A stretch of 64,000 nucleotides of DNA, from the NCBI GenBank assembly GCA_900155415.1, contig LT700187.1:124001-188000 (forward strand), given 5' to 3'. The stretch is from Christensenella massiliensis (GTDB taxonomy: Bacteria; Bacillota; Clostridia; Christensenellales; Christensenellaceae). The translations under genes were made by a program, and so were the position numbers. The notes beneath the pieces were generated by a model, which was not told where the DNA came from, searched no databases, and worked only from the letters and a program-made list of their open reading frames with translations. Shown piece after piece: positions 7,523 through 17,350 of this stretch (position 1 is its first letter; each line of letters begins with the position of its first letter).

Positions 7523-8506
7523 ATGAAACGTTTACCTAAATATACGCCTGCGGAAGTACGGAATGATCCATACGGATTTACTTACAAAGAAATGTCGGAA
7601 GTTATTGGCGAGAATGAAGCAAAAGCCTTATATGAAGAATTATATAAGCAATTACCACGCAAAAAAAATCTATCAATGTTGGTAAAAAATATTTGCAAAA
7701 GCAGTGATACTGAAAAGTATGTTTACGAACTGAAAGACAACAAATACATTGAAACGGTTTTTATCAAGCGGCGAGATGGTGGAACTGTTTGCGTGAGCAC
7801 ACAAGTCGGTTGTCCTGTTGGTTGTATTTTTTGTGAGTCCGGGCGAAATGGCTTTGTTCGTAATCTAACATCGTCAGAAATCGTACAACAGATTATATTG
7901 TTGCGTCGAAAAGTAAACCGTATCGTTTTTATGGGTATGGGAGAGCCTTTATTCAATTATGACAACTTGATAAAAGCAATCCATATTCTCCGAGATAGAT
8001 ATGGGCTCAACTTTCCAACCGACGGCATTACCATATCAACAGTTGGTCCGGTCGATCAATTAAAAAAATTGCGCGAGGAACATCTTAAAATTCAGTTGAC
8101 AATATCTTTACACGCAGCAACACAATCTGCAAGAAATCGTATTATTCCTCACATGCGCATATATGCTATTGAAGATGTTGTTAAGCAAGCCTTATCCTAT
8201 TCTGAAAGGCATAATCGCAAAATTGTCTTTGCGTATTTGCTTTTACCGGGTATAAATGACCGGCCCTCAGATGTAAGACAACTTGCAAAATGGTTTCGGG
8301 GCAAAAAAGTTATGATTAACGTGTTACAATACAACCCAACAAGCAATTCAAGAATTAAAGCACCACAGAAACGGGAAATAGTTGCATTCAAACATCAATT
8401 AGAGCAAGCAGGACTTGAAGTTACTATGAGAGTTTCTCATGGCAGAGAGATTAACGCGGCTTGTGGACAGTTAGCTAACACATATAATAAATTCAAAAAA
8501 AAATGA
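7523..8506 (+). CDS. Cfr/RlmN-family radical SAM 23S rRNA (A2503) methyltransferase
   Basis: A 327-residue radical SAM methyltransferase of the RlmN/Cfr family. Visible: the cluster motif CPVGCIFC (C97, C101, C104), the upstream cysteine in VCVSTQ (C90), the catalytic cysteine in NAACGQLAN (C314), and GMGEPLFNYDN (138-148). All residues needed for the two-step methyl transfer at A2503 are present. RlmN methylates C2 as housekeeping; Cfr methylates C8 and gives resistance to phenicols, lincosamides, oxazolidinones, pleuromutilins and streptogramin A. Which one this is cannot be read from sequence alone. Mobile location, A+T-rich cargo composition, drug-type attenuators and a shortened N-terminal region favour a resistance enzyme. 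It does not match the classic Cfr sequence closely. Confidence 0.8.
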   Translation: MKRLPKYTPAEVRNDPYGFTYKEMSEVIGENEAKALYEELYKQLPRKKNLSMLVKNICKSSDTEKYVYELKDNKYIETVFIKRRDGGTVCVSTQVGCPVGCIFCESGRNGFVRNLTSSEIVQQIILLRRKVNRIVFMGMGEPLFNYDNLIKAIHILRDRYGLNFPTDGITISTVGPVDQLKKLREEHLKIQLTISLHAATQSARNRIIPHMRIYAIEDVVKQALSYSERHNRKIVFAYLLLPGINDRPSDVRQLAKWFRGKKVMINVLQYNPTSNSRIKAPQKREIVAFKHQLEQAGLEVTMRVSHGREINAACGQLANTYNKFKKK

Positions 8507-8979
8507 TTAAAAGTGCCAGACGCATAGACGCAGAGCCGATAACGCATTAGGTCAAAAAACCTATGTGTTATCGGCTTTTTTATTTAATATTGCGCAAAAG
8601 CCGCTGTTCCCTATTATAGAATGGATTGCGGGTAGTGTATTAAAGTCGCCCTTTTTTAAGGATACGGCGGTATCGGGGAGGTATCGCCGTGTCCATTTTT
8701 ATTTACTGTAACCCGCCTAATGCTTTGCGGTCAAAAAAAGCTATGCTCCGCAAGCGGGATATTCCGGCTATGAATGTGAACTGTCAATACATTTAGCTAC
8801 TGCTTACATTTCCTTTGCGCCCGTCCGCGTCTTGCGGACGGGCGCATTTTGCTTTTTTCAACTTTTTTCTGAAAAGCGCACTCAAGAGCCATCTCCCGAA
8901 CGGGTACGGAGCGAAAGGGGCAGAGAGGACAAGCCCTTAACTCCCGTCCTCTACTCCACGCGGGAAGGAGGTGAACTCT
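8507..8979 (+). other. Non-coding stretch with three hairpins before the sigma-like gene
   Basis: No gene is supported here. It holds a terminator for the methylase operon (AGCCGATAACGCATTAGGT paired with ACCTATGTGTTATCGGCT, 8534-8583, then T run), a hairpin GGATACGGCG/CGCCGTGTCC followed by ATTTTTATTT (8660-8705), and a perfect stem GCGCCCGTCCGC/GCGGACGGGCGC followed by T-rich sequence (8817-8858). The last two probably insulate or attenuate the following operon. Confidence 0.7.
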
Positions 8980-9417
8980 ATGGAGCTATCTTCTTCCGAC
9001 AAGGAAAGAATACAACATCAGTACGACGCATTAGCAAAGAAAACTTTGGTCGGCGAAGCGAAAAGCCACCGCCGCACTCTTGCGAAACGCGCAGCACGCG
9101 AAGTTACTTTTTCGGATTTGAGCGAAAGCGAACTCGCGCAGCTTTTCACAACGGACGAATACGAAAGCGATTATTTCCGTTTTCAAGTGTCCGGCTTTGA
9201 TGTACTCGTCAAAAATGAACTGCTTGCCGAAGCCCTTAACGCTTTGCCCGAAAGGAAACGCGACATTATCCTTTTGTCCTACTTCTTGGATATGAGCGAC
9301 GCGGAAATTGGCGAACTGCTGAATGTTGTACGCACGACGGTTTTCCGGCACAGGAAATCCGCGCTTGCGAAAATCAAACAGTATTTGGAGGGAAAAGCAG
9401 ATGATGAATACCGTTAG
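8980..9417 (+). CDS. Sigma-70-like regulatory protein of conjugative element
   Basis: A 145-residue protein with a region-4-like C-terminus: LNALPERKRDIILLSYFLD followed by MSDAEIGELLNVVRTTVFRH, a sigma4 helix-turn-helix. It corresponds to the small sigma-factor-like proteins (Tn916 Orf7 group) that control element excision and transfer. I chose ATG at 8980 (AAGGAGGTG 8 bases upstream) over the in-frame GTG at 8971, which would overlap its own ribosome site. Its 3' end overlaps the next gene by 17 bases. Confidence 0.8.
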   Translation: MELSSSDKERIQHQYDALAKKTLVGEAKSHRRTLAKRAAREVTFSDLSESELAQLFTTDEYESDYFRFQVSGFDVLVKNELLAEALNALPERKRDIILLSYFLDMSDAEIGELLNVVRTTVFRHRKSALAKIKQYLEGKADDEYR

Positions 9418-9643
9418 GAAGTCTGAAAATCTGTTGCCGTTCCCTGTCATTTCCGCAGCGGCAAACGGCGACACAACCGCCATGTGCGCGATCTTGAAGC
9501 ACTACGAGGGTTACATAGCGAAACTTTGTACCCGCACGCTGAAAGACGACGCGGGCAATACCTATTCCTATGTGGACGAGGAAATGCGTAACAGGCTGCA
9601 AGTGCGCCTTATTACCCGCACCCTTGCTTTTCATGTAGGATAA
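9401..9643 (+). CDS. Small helix-turn-helix protein (Tn916 Orf8-like)
   Basis: Eighty residues beginning MMNTVRKSENLLPFPVISAA, with the pattern AAxGDxxAMxxILKHYEGYI shared by the helix-turn-helix proteins that follow the sigma-like gene in Tn916/Tn1549 elements. GGAGG lies 8 bases before the start, inside the previous gene. A paralogue (17138-17350) follows the sigma-like gene of element 2. Confidence 0.7.
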   Translation: MMNTVRKSENLLPFPVISAAANGDTTAMCAILKHYEGYIAKLCTRTLKDDAGNTYSYVDEEMRNRLQVRLITRTLAFHVG

Positions 9644-10101
9644 TCTTTTAGCCCATGCGGGGAGCGTGTCCCCTTTCCACGCTTCCCGTTATGGGCTATT
9701 TGTCGTTCCGCAAAAGCATATCCGCTGTTGATGTGCTTTTGCAGGCCGACAAAGCCTATTGTTCTTTGACAAAGAAAGCGGCCTTTGGTGCGCAGCATAA
9801 CAGGCAAACGGGTACATTCCGTCTGTACCGAGCCAGTCGGCGGGTACGCCATGACAGCTTTTCCCCGTAGGGGAAAAGCCGAGCGAGAACTACCGCGCCG
9901 TAAAACAGGTTTAGCAGCTTGTGGGCGACGACATACAAGGCGGCACAATGATACTCCCGCGTTGAACACCCTCAAAGTATTGCGCGGCGCACCCATAAGC
10001 ATGGGCCGGGGTGAAACTCCCGTGAGGTTGCAGCTAACAACCGCCCGTTTTTGCCTTTTGACGAATATAGTTTATCCATACAGGAAAAGGAGGTTTTTCT
10101 A
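9644..10101 (+). ncRNA. Candidate structured non-coding RNA region
   Basis: About 450 bases without a credible gene but rich in stable stems: a long hairpin at 9650-9697 (AGCCCAT ... ATGGGCT enclosing GGGGAGCGTG/CACGCTTCCC), a second at 9699-9754 (TTGTCG...GCAAAAGCAT / ATGTGCTTTTGC...CGACAA), a small one near 9761-9776, and GCTTTTCCCC-GTA-GGGGAAAAGC at 9857-9879. Near the 3' end, bases about 10000-10047 hold a GAAA-capped hairpin followed by a second hairpin (GGTTG...CAACC), and GTGCG occurs at about 9788; together these recall group II intron ends, but the piece is short and there is no reverse transcriptase. Function unknown. Confidence 0.45.
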
Positions 10102-10275
10102 ATGGATAAAAAACAGACAATTACAACCGAACGCAAAATAGGGAAAATCACCTATCTTGTTCAAGCGTTGCCGAGTGAAAAGGCAACCGATACAATCCAT
10201 AAAAAGATTGAGAAACTCATTGTAAAGGATTTGCAGAAAAAGCCCGGAAATCCGGGATTTTTAGCGTCCGAGTAG
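10102..10275 (+). CDS. Transposon-encoded protein TnpW
   Basis: A 57-residue basic protein (MDKKQTITTERKIGKITYLV ... KIEKLIVKDLQ) of the TnpW family found directly before the large serine recombinase in Tn4451- and Tn1549-like elements. The function is unknown. AGGAGG sits 9 bases upstream of ATG 10102. The same family member in element 2 is at 12331-12519. Confidence 0.75.
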   Translation: MDKKQTITTERKIGKITYLVQALPSEKATDTIHKKIEKLIVKDLQKKPGNPGFLASE

Positions 10276-10352
10276 TGCATTAGGCGGCGGGATATGGTAT
10301 AATGATAGCAACACATTATACCTGTTTATTCGGCTGTCGGAAAGGAGGACTA

Positions 10353-12249
<1,897 letters not shown>

Positions 12250-12330
12250 CTATTCCGTGGTTTCATTGTACCACGGAATAGGGCGGGCTGTATAGCGGCA
12301 AAAGTGTAAAATCAGCTTCTTTATGATTTG

Positions 12331-12519
12331 TCAAATTGCCGATTTTTGTGTAGCAGCGGCTTCCGCTTCCAGTACCCGCGCCATTTTGTCGGCGGCGGTG
12401 GTCGTGGTGTCTTTCTTGAAATAGCCGGACACGACAAGGACGGAATTGCCCATGCGGATTTCCGTCACGCAGTCGGGGCGGCGGGCGGTGCGGGTGTCGT
12501 GCTGCTTGTTATCTGTCAT
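12331..12519 (-). CDS. TnpW-like small protein of element 2
   Basis: Sixty-two residues (MTDNKQHDTRTARRPDCVTEI ...) placed upstream of the recombinase fragment, with the short TnpW-type core (TEIRMGNSVLVVSGYF, then a helix ending in MARVLEAE). Position and core motif support the family; the overall match is weaker than for the copy at 10102. AAGGAG lies a few bases before ATG 12519, 14 bases after the upstream ATPase gene. Confidence 0.55.
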   Translation of the reverse strand: MTDNKQHDTRTARRPDCVTEIRMGNSVLVVSGYFKKDTTTTAADKMARVLEAEAAATQKSAI

Positions 12520-12533
12520 AGGCAATACTCCTT

Positions 12534-13376
12534 TCAGTCGGTAATCAGTTTCTTCATGCTCTCCATTTTCCGCTGCGCAGTTTCCTGCCGGAAGTTGTCG
12601 CCGGTAAAGCGTACCGGGACGCACATGGAAAGCAGGCGGTCATAAATCCGGGAATGGGCGGTGTCTTTTGGGTGCTGCAACTCTGAAAGCGTGAGGTTGG
12701 TCGTGACGATCAGCGGCTTGCGGCTGCGGTAACGGCTGTCAATCACATTGAAAACCTGTTCCAGCCCGTATTCTGTCCCGCGCTCCATGCCGAAGTCGTC
12801 AAGGATAAGCAGCGGATAGCGGCAAAGGCGGGAAATATATTCATTCCTGCCCTCAAAGCTGGCGGCAAGGTCGTTGAGGATAAGGGCAAAGTTCGTCATG
12901 TGGACGGGGATTTCTTTCTCCATGAGGGCGTTTGCGATACAGCCCGCAAGGTAGCTTTTCCCGGTTCCCACGCCGCCCCAGAACAGGCAGCCGATATTGT
13001 CGGCTCGCATATCCTCCCAATGCTCCACATACCGGCGGGCAATCCCGGCCTGCGGGTTCCTGCCGTTGTCGTTCTCAAAAGTCCAGTCCCGCATGGTAGG
13101 GTCGGTAAAGCCCCGGCGTTTCAGTTCCTCCACGGTGTCAAGGTGCCTGCGCCGCTTCTCGGCGGCCTCCCGTTCCTCGCGGGCGGCTCTCTGGCAGTCG
13201 CACTCTGCCGGGTGGCGGTCGCGGCCAAAAATAGCGGCCTTATCCGGCGCAAAATAGGCTTCTTTCGGCTTTCGGCACTTGCCGCAGTACAGTAAACCGT
13301 CCTTGCCGGTGTAGTCCTCCGGCTCCGGGGTGGTGGCGGTCATATTCTCCAAAACAGCGTTGATTTCGTTCTTCAT
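12534..13376 (-). CDS. DnaC/IstB-like AAA+ ATPase
   Basis: A 280-residue replication-type ATPase. It has an N-terminal cysteine cluster (YCGKCRKPKE ... CDCQ), Walker A GGVGTGKSYLAG, Walker B PLLILDDFG, and sensor region IVTTNLTL. Such proteins load helicase on mobile elements. Start ATG 13376 follows GGAGG. It overlaps the replisome organiser by 4 bases, so the two are coupled and give element 2 a small replication module, probably used for the excised circle. Confidence 0.85.
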   Translation of the reverse strand: MKNEINAVLENMTATTPEPEDYTGKDGLLYCGKCRKPKEAYFAPDKAAIFGRDRHPAECDCQRAAREEREAAEKRRRHLDTVEELKRRGFTDPTMRDWTFENDNGRNPQAGIARRYVEHWEDMRADNIGCLFWGGVGTGKSYLAGCIANALMEKEIPVHMTNFALILNDLAASFEGRNEYISRLCRYPLLILDDFGMERGTEYGLEQVFNVIDSRYRSRKPLIVTTNLTLSELQHPKDTAHSRIYDRLLSMCVPVRFTGDNFRQETAQRKMESMKKLITD

Positions 13377-14131
13377 AAACTTTCGCCCTCCTTGCATGAG
13401 TAGTCTGGTATGCCCTTTTTCGGGGCTTTCTTGGCTGCGTCCTCCTGCGCCCATTTGTAGATTGTGGCGGCATGGCTGCGGTATCGCTTGCCGCTGGACG
13501 CGATATGGCAGGATAGCCGGTCAATGTAGTAGTTCCATTTGTCGGGCAGGTCTGCTTTCAGCCCGTCCAGTTCTGATTGTGAAAGAAAGACATTTTCATA
13601 CCGGCCATAGGCGGCGCGGGCGGTCTGTCCCGTATCTAACTCTCGCTCTCTCTCTTTTTCTATCTCTATCTCTTTCTCTATCTCTATCTCTGGTGGACAA
13701 ATGTCCGCTTGATATGGTGGACATTTGTCCGCCCCGGCCTTTGGCAAGGCTTTCTGCTCCTGCAAAGCCAGCCTTGCCCGCCGTTTCCGCTCCCCCTCGG
13801 TAGAGGATTGGCCGATCAGCAGTTCAATGTTGCTCATATACAGCGCGCCGTTCTGTAACGGCTCCACAAGCCCCAGCTTCATAAAAATCTGCAAGGCTCG
13901 CTCTACGGTGCCGACTTGCTGGCGGGTAATGGTGGCAATCATCTGCGCGGTGTAGGGGATATTTTCATCAAGCTGCAACTTCCCGCCGTTTTTCAGCGAT
14001 TTCAGGTACAGTTTCAAGAGAATGTTGGAATAGAGGATACCGTCCTGCATACTTTCCAGCAGCACGATAGCGTCCTCGTCAAAGTAATTCTCTTTCAGCT
14101 TGAGGTAGTAGTATTTTCGGTTGTCTGACAT
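13373..14131 (-). CDS. Phage-type replisome organiser protein
   Basis: A 252-residue protein with an N-terminal phage replisome-organiser domain (KYYYLKLKENYFDEDAI ... TITRQQVGTVERALQIF) that forms a winged helix for origin binding. An odd low-complexity segment EIEIEKEIEIEKERERE lies near 165-182; it comes from a CTCTATCTCTATCT-type repeat at about 13645-13692. The C-terminal part resembles DnaD/DnaA-type interaction regions. It probably defines the element's origin and recruits the DnaC-like partner. ATG 14131 is preceded by AAAGGAGG. Confidence 0.75.
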   Translation of the reverse strand: MSDNRKYYYLKLKENYFDEDAIVLLESMQDGILYSNILLKLYLKSLKNGGKLQLDENIPYTAQMIATITRQQVGTVERALQIFMKLGLVEPLQNGALYMSNIELLIGQSSTEGERKRRARLALQEQKALPKAGADKCPPYQADICPPEIEIEKEIEIEKERERELDTGQTARAAYGRYENVFLSQSELDGLKADLPDKWNYYIDRLSCHIASSGKRYRSHAATIYKWAQEDAAKKAPKKGIPDYSCKEGESL

Positions 14132-14243
14132 GGTTCCTCCTTTGGGTGGATTTGGGGCGTTTGTACGCATTTAGGACGGCGTTTCCGGGGGAAAAGGATA
14201 AATGTATCGCGTACCCTTTGACACCCACGAAAAAAGCCTTGAT

Positions 14244-14630
14244 TTATGCGGGTTTGAAAGGCTCTAAAGCGTGACATTTCTGCCTTTGTTTCCGCTTTCT
14301 CTCGGCGGCTTTGATTTTCTTCATGCGTCCGGCGCAGTCGGGGCAGTATTTTCCCCGGTTGGATTTGGGGACAAATGCCGCGCCGCAGACCGCACACCGT
14401 TTCCGGCTCCCCCGGTACAAAAGGGCTGCGGCCAGCTCCCCGTCAAGGGGCAGGACAGCCACACGGAACCAGCGGCACATGAGGGAAAGGGAAATGCTCT
14501 GGACGCACACGCAAGGCTCCCCGTCGTCTAACAGCAGGCAGTTCCCCCCGTCGTAGTTACAGCACTCATGCACCAGCCGCCGCGCCCGCCGGTGCTGGCG
14601 GTAGTCCATGCGGGGCAGGTTATCGCTCAT
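14244..14630 (-). CDS. Cysteine-rich VLP protein, second copy
   Basis: A 128-residue paralogue of the protein at 506-874: YDGGNCLLLDDGEPCVCVQS and CAVCGAAFVPKSNRGKYCPDC keep the cysteine spacing, while the linkers differ. It overlaps the end of the relaxase by 11 bases, and AAAGGAG precedes ATG 14630. In both elements the gene lies within the mobilisation region, which supports a role connected with transfer or relaxosome function; the biochemical role is unknown. Confidence 0.75.
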   Translation of the reverse strand: MSDNLPRMDYRQHRRARRLVHECCNYDGGNCLLLDDGEPCVCVQSISLSLMCRWFRVAVLPLDGELAAALLYRGSRKRCAVCGAAFVPKSNRGKYCPDCAGRMKKIKAAERKRKQRQKCHALEPFKPA

Positions 14631-16254
14631 GGCTCTGCTCCTTTCTGCGGTGGGGTTCCTCCCGGCGCAAAATCTGGTCGATGTTCCGCTTGACGGTCTG
14701 CAATTCCTTGAACCGCTGTTTCTGTTCGTGATAGGTGTTATACAGGCCGTCTTTCTCGGAGATAAGCTGCTCGATCTCGGCCTGCAACGCTTTCCGGGCG
14801 GGCAGCTTGGTAATGCCATGCGCCTTGAAATACCGGGCGGCGGCTTCGGCTATGATAAAGTCGCTTTCATGCGCCTGCCGGTAGGCGGCGCGGGCTTTCT
14901 CGGATTTCTGCGCTTTCAGTCCGTCGCGGGCGGGCTTGGTCTTGGCGTAGGCAAGTACCTGTTGCTGCAACTCCTTTTTCCCTTGTAGCTTCGTTTCCAG
15001 TGCTTTCAGTTCGCCGCTGGTCTGGCGCATTTCCTGATAGGCGGTATCAACGGCGGCTTCTAACTGCTCCGGGGAAGTAAAGCCGTATTCCTGATACACA
15101 TTCAGCGTCGCGGCCATTTGTTTGAGGTTGTGCATGGTCGCCCAGCGTTCATAGCCCCGGCCTTTGCCCTCGGCCATTTTCTGCTCAATGTCCACAAGCC
15201 GCTGCACACCGTCCTCTTTCGGGGCGGTTTGTGGGGCTTTTGTGGGCTGTATGCCGGTTTTCCCATGCCGGGGGTATTCGGGTATGGCTGCGGCCTTTTC
15301 TGTGGCTCTGGCGGCGTTCTGCTCCAAAACGGCAAAGACAGCGGCGCGGTCAAAGTCGTCGCCCAGTTTCCGGGCGGTAATGGGCTTCGTCCTGTCCGGC
15401 GTGAGGTAGGACAGTCGCCCCCGGCTCTCCTTGACGGTCACGCCCTCCCGCAGCAGCAGAGAGGAAAAGTCCTCGAATGAGGTCGCCGCAGACAGCGCGG
15501 CGCGTATGGTCTGCCGCAGCTTCTCCTTGTTCGTTTCAAACTTGGTCTGCCGGGGCGTGATACCGACTGCAATCATGGGGGCGTTCTGCTTGTCCAGCGC
15601 GGCCTGTCCCTTTTTCTGCGCCCAATATTCCCGGTCGGTCACGCGGTTCTTGCTGCCGTTCAAGAGGTCGATTTGGTAAAGCCCCTCCCGGTGGCACATC
15701 TCCATGACTTCGGATTTGAAGTAGCGCAAAGCCGCGTCGGTACAGCGGTGCTTGCAACCGGCTTTTGTGTCGGCTGGCCTGTCCATGTAGGGCAGGAACG
15801 GCACTTCCTCAATCCGCAGGCTGTTAATGACGATATGCACATGAATGTTACCGCTGTGGTTATGGCCGTCCGGGTGGGTGCATACAAGGGCTTGGTGGCC
15901 GGGGAAATGCTCGGCGCAAAACTTCTCGCCCAATGCCTGCGCCCGGTCTACGGTCAAGCCGTTGTCCGGCCCGTCCCGTGGGTCAAAGCTGATGATATAG
16001 TGGTGGCTTTTCACATCTTCCCGCCGCTGGTTTTTCTCATAGCGGAGATTTGCCCGCATACAAGCAACGGCAAAATCTTCCCCGCCGCAGTTCAGCGTGG
16101 ACAGCCGGTAGTCCTCGCGGGGGATAAGCCTGCCGGTTTCATCAAGGACGGGCTTCATGGTAAACTCGTCATGTTCAAACAGCAGGTATTGTTCGGCGGC
16201 TCCGTAGTCGGCATTTTTAGAGTTGATATGCTTGAGTGTTGCCAACCGCGTCAC
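14620..16254 (-). CDS. Relaxase/mobilization protein of element 2
   Basis: A 544-residue relaxase. Visible features are an N-terminal tyrosine-containing segment (NSKNADYGAAEQYLLFEHDE), the histidine cluster HPDGHNHSGNIHVHIVIN (H131, H133, H138, H140), and a long helical C-terminal half starting near 350. It is much longer and only distantly similar to the relaxase at 4763-6097, so the two elements mobilise independently. It overlaps mobC at its start and the Cys-rich VLP gene at its end. Confidence 0.88.
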   Translation of the reverse strand: MTRLATLKHINSKNADYGAAEQYLLFEHDEFTMKPVLDETGRLIPREDYRLSTLNCGGEDFAVACMRANLRYEKNQRREDVKSHHYIISFDPRDGPDNGLTVDRAQALGEKFCAEHFPGHQALVCTHPDGHNHSGNIHVHIVINSLRIEEVPFLPYMDRPADTKAGCKHRCTDAALRYFKSEVMEMCHREGLYQIDLLNGSKNRVTDREYWAQKKGQAALDKQNAPMIAVGITPRQTKFETNKEKLRQTIRAALSAATSFEDFSSLLLREGVTVKESRGRLSYLTPDRTKPITARKLGDDFDRAAVFAVLEQNAARATEKAAAIPEYPRHGKTGIQPTKAPQTAPKEDGVQRLVDIEQKMAEGKGRGYERWATMHNLKQMAATLNVYQEYGFTSPEQLEAAVDTAYQEMRQTSGELKALETKLQGKKELQQQVLAYAKTKPARDGLKAQKSEKARAAYRQAHESDFIIAEAAARYFKAHGITKLPARKALQAEIEQLISEKDGLYNTYHEQKQRFKELQTVKRNIDQILRREEPHRRKEQSHER

Positions 16255-16615
16255 CTACTTTCTGTAAGACTTCATACTTGAGGGCGGCAAGGTCGGCTAT
16301 GGCGGCTCGTACCTCGCCGGACAGCGCATGGTAGGGTGCGCCGTACTCGTTCAGATACCGGGCTATCTGATTGAGGTTGCCGCCGATCCTGCCGTACTCG
16401 GCGGCCAGCTTCCCGACAGCGGAAAGCAGTTCGTCATTGACCGCCGACACATGGATAACGGGGCGTATGGTCGCCCGCCGTATCGCCTGCCGGAGAAATT
16501 CCGACTGGCTGATACCATAGGGCGCAAGCCGCGCTGTGAAGTCGGCGTATTCATCTTCGGACAGCCGGGTTTTCACAACGCGGCTGCGGTGGGGCGTGTT
16601 GTATTTCTTTCGCAT
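16217..16615 (-). CDS. mobC: MobC-type relaxosome protein of element 2
   Basis: A 132-residue protein starting MRKKYNTPHRSRVVKTRLSE, with a ribbon-helix-helix-like N-terminus and the MobC core GGNLNQIARYLNEYG. ATG 16615 has AAAGGAGG. It overlaps the relaxase by 38 bases, as in element 1. The oriT-like core lies at 16678-16706, upstream. Confidence 0.85.
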   Translation of the reverse strand: MRKKYNTPHRSRVVKTRLSEDEYADFTARLAPYGISQSEFLRQAIRRATIRPVIHVSAVNDELLSAVGKLAAEYGRIGGNLNQIARYLNEYGAPYHALSGEVRAAIADLAALKYEVLQKVGDAVGNTQAYQL

Positions 16616-17137
16616 GGTCGTGACCTCCTTTCTTGCCGCATGAGCGCGGCGGGGATAAGCGGCGCAAGCCGCAAAGCAGGGTTTGGGGAAGGCACTCCCC
16701 AACAAGTTTCCCGCGAGGGGCAAAAACCGCAGAATTGCGGATTTTGGCACCGTGGTAGAAACTTGCTCTCCGTGACTGCAAACTTTCTCTCACTTCCGTC
16801 CGCCACTTTTTTGGAAAACTGCAACCACAAAAGTTTGTTTCTCTTTTTCTGCTACTACTAATCCTGTAAAGGGCATTCCTGCCCGCTTTCGCTAAAATGA
16901 CACCGGACGCAGTGGTTTCTACCCGGTGTTGGAGAAATCCTTTCTCTTTGCCCTCTACTACGGGTAAATGCTCCAAATGCCAAACACCAGGGCAGAAAAA
17001 TTCCCTCCTCGCTTACTACTACAACCGGCAGGGGGCAAAATGGCCGGGAGCGGAGCCGGACAACAAAAAAAGCAGTAAATCTTTTTCAAGACTTACTGCT
17101 TTCGCTGGCCGCGTCGGTGGCGGCTGGTATTCAGTTT
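16616..17137 (-). other. Non-coding stretch with oriT-like core and terminator
   Basis: About 520 bases without a supported gene. It holds an oriT-like core at 16678-16706 (minus strand CTTGTTGGGG ... CCCCAAACCCT, similar to both copies in element 1) and a terminator for the upstream helix-turn-helix gene at 17069-17105 (AGCAGTAAGTCTT/AAGATTTACTGCT followed by T). Between them are three scattered TACTAC motifs (near 16853, 16957 and 17013) that may belong to a relaxosome binding region. Confidence 0.5.
16678..16706 (-). other. oriT-like core of element 2
   Basis: On the minus strand the sequence reads CTTGTTGGGGAGTGCCTTCC then CCAAACCCT. The inverted repeat TTGGGG/CCCCAA followed by ACCCT has the layout of the element 1 copies and sits about 60 bases upstream of mobC. 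Inferred from position and similarity only. Confidence 0.5.
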
Positions 17138-17350
17138 TTATGACTTGTCCGGTGGTTCGTCAAGCCGGAACTTGAATTGACAGTCAATTAACCGCTGCTT
17201 TACATAGTCCTCCACCTCGGCGTTGACCTGCCCGTTCACTTTTGAGAAATAGCGGATATATCCGGCGTAGTGGAGCAGGACAGCGTTCACGGCTTCTGGG
17301 TCGCCCTCACGGGCTTTGAGGATTGTTTCATAGGGGAGAAGTCTACTCAT
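17138..17350 (-). CDS. Small helix-turn-helix protein, element 2
   Basis: Seventy residues (MSRLLPYETILKAREGDPEA ...) with the AREGDPEAVNAVLLHYAGYI pattern of the Tn916 Orf8-like family. It overlaps the sigma-like gene by 8 bases, as in element 1, and is probably part of the same regulatory pair. Confidence 0.7.
   Translation of the reverse strand: MSRLLPYETILKAREGDPEAVNAVLLHYAGYIRYFSKVNGQVNAEVEDYVKQRLIDCQFKFRLDEPPDKS

Noticed and set aside
10000-10047. Group II intron domain V-VI call
   Set aside because: The triad and bulge positions fit only loosely, the distance to a GTGCG 5' end is too short and there is no intron-encoded protein; kept only as a resemblance.
9655-10102. Several short frames on both strands in the hairpin-rich gap
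   Set aside because: They cross strong stems, lack ribosome sites and have no family pattern; the stretch is better read as structured RNA.
12328-12645. A 105-codon plus-strand frame
   Set aside because: Antisense of the TnpW-like and ATPase genes.
13645-13692. CTCTATCTCTATCT tandem repeat considered as a CRISPR or iteron array
   Set aside because: Short simple repeat inside the replisome organiser gene, encoding an Ile/Glu/Lys run; no spacers.
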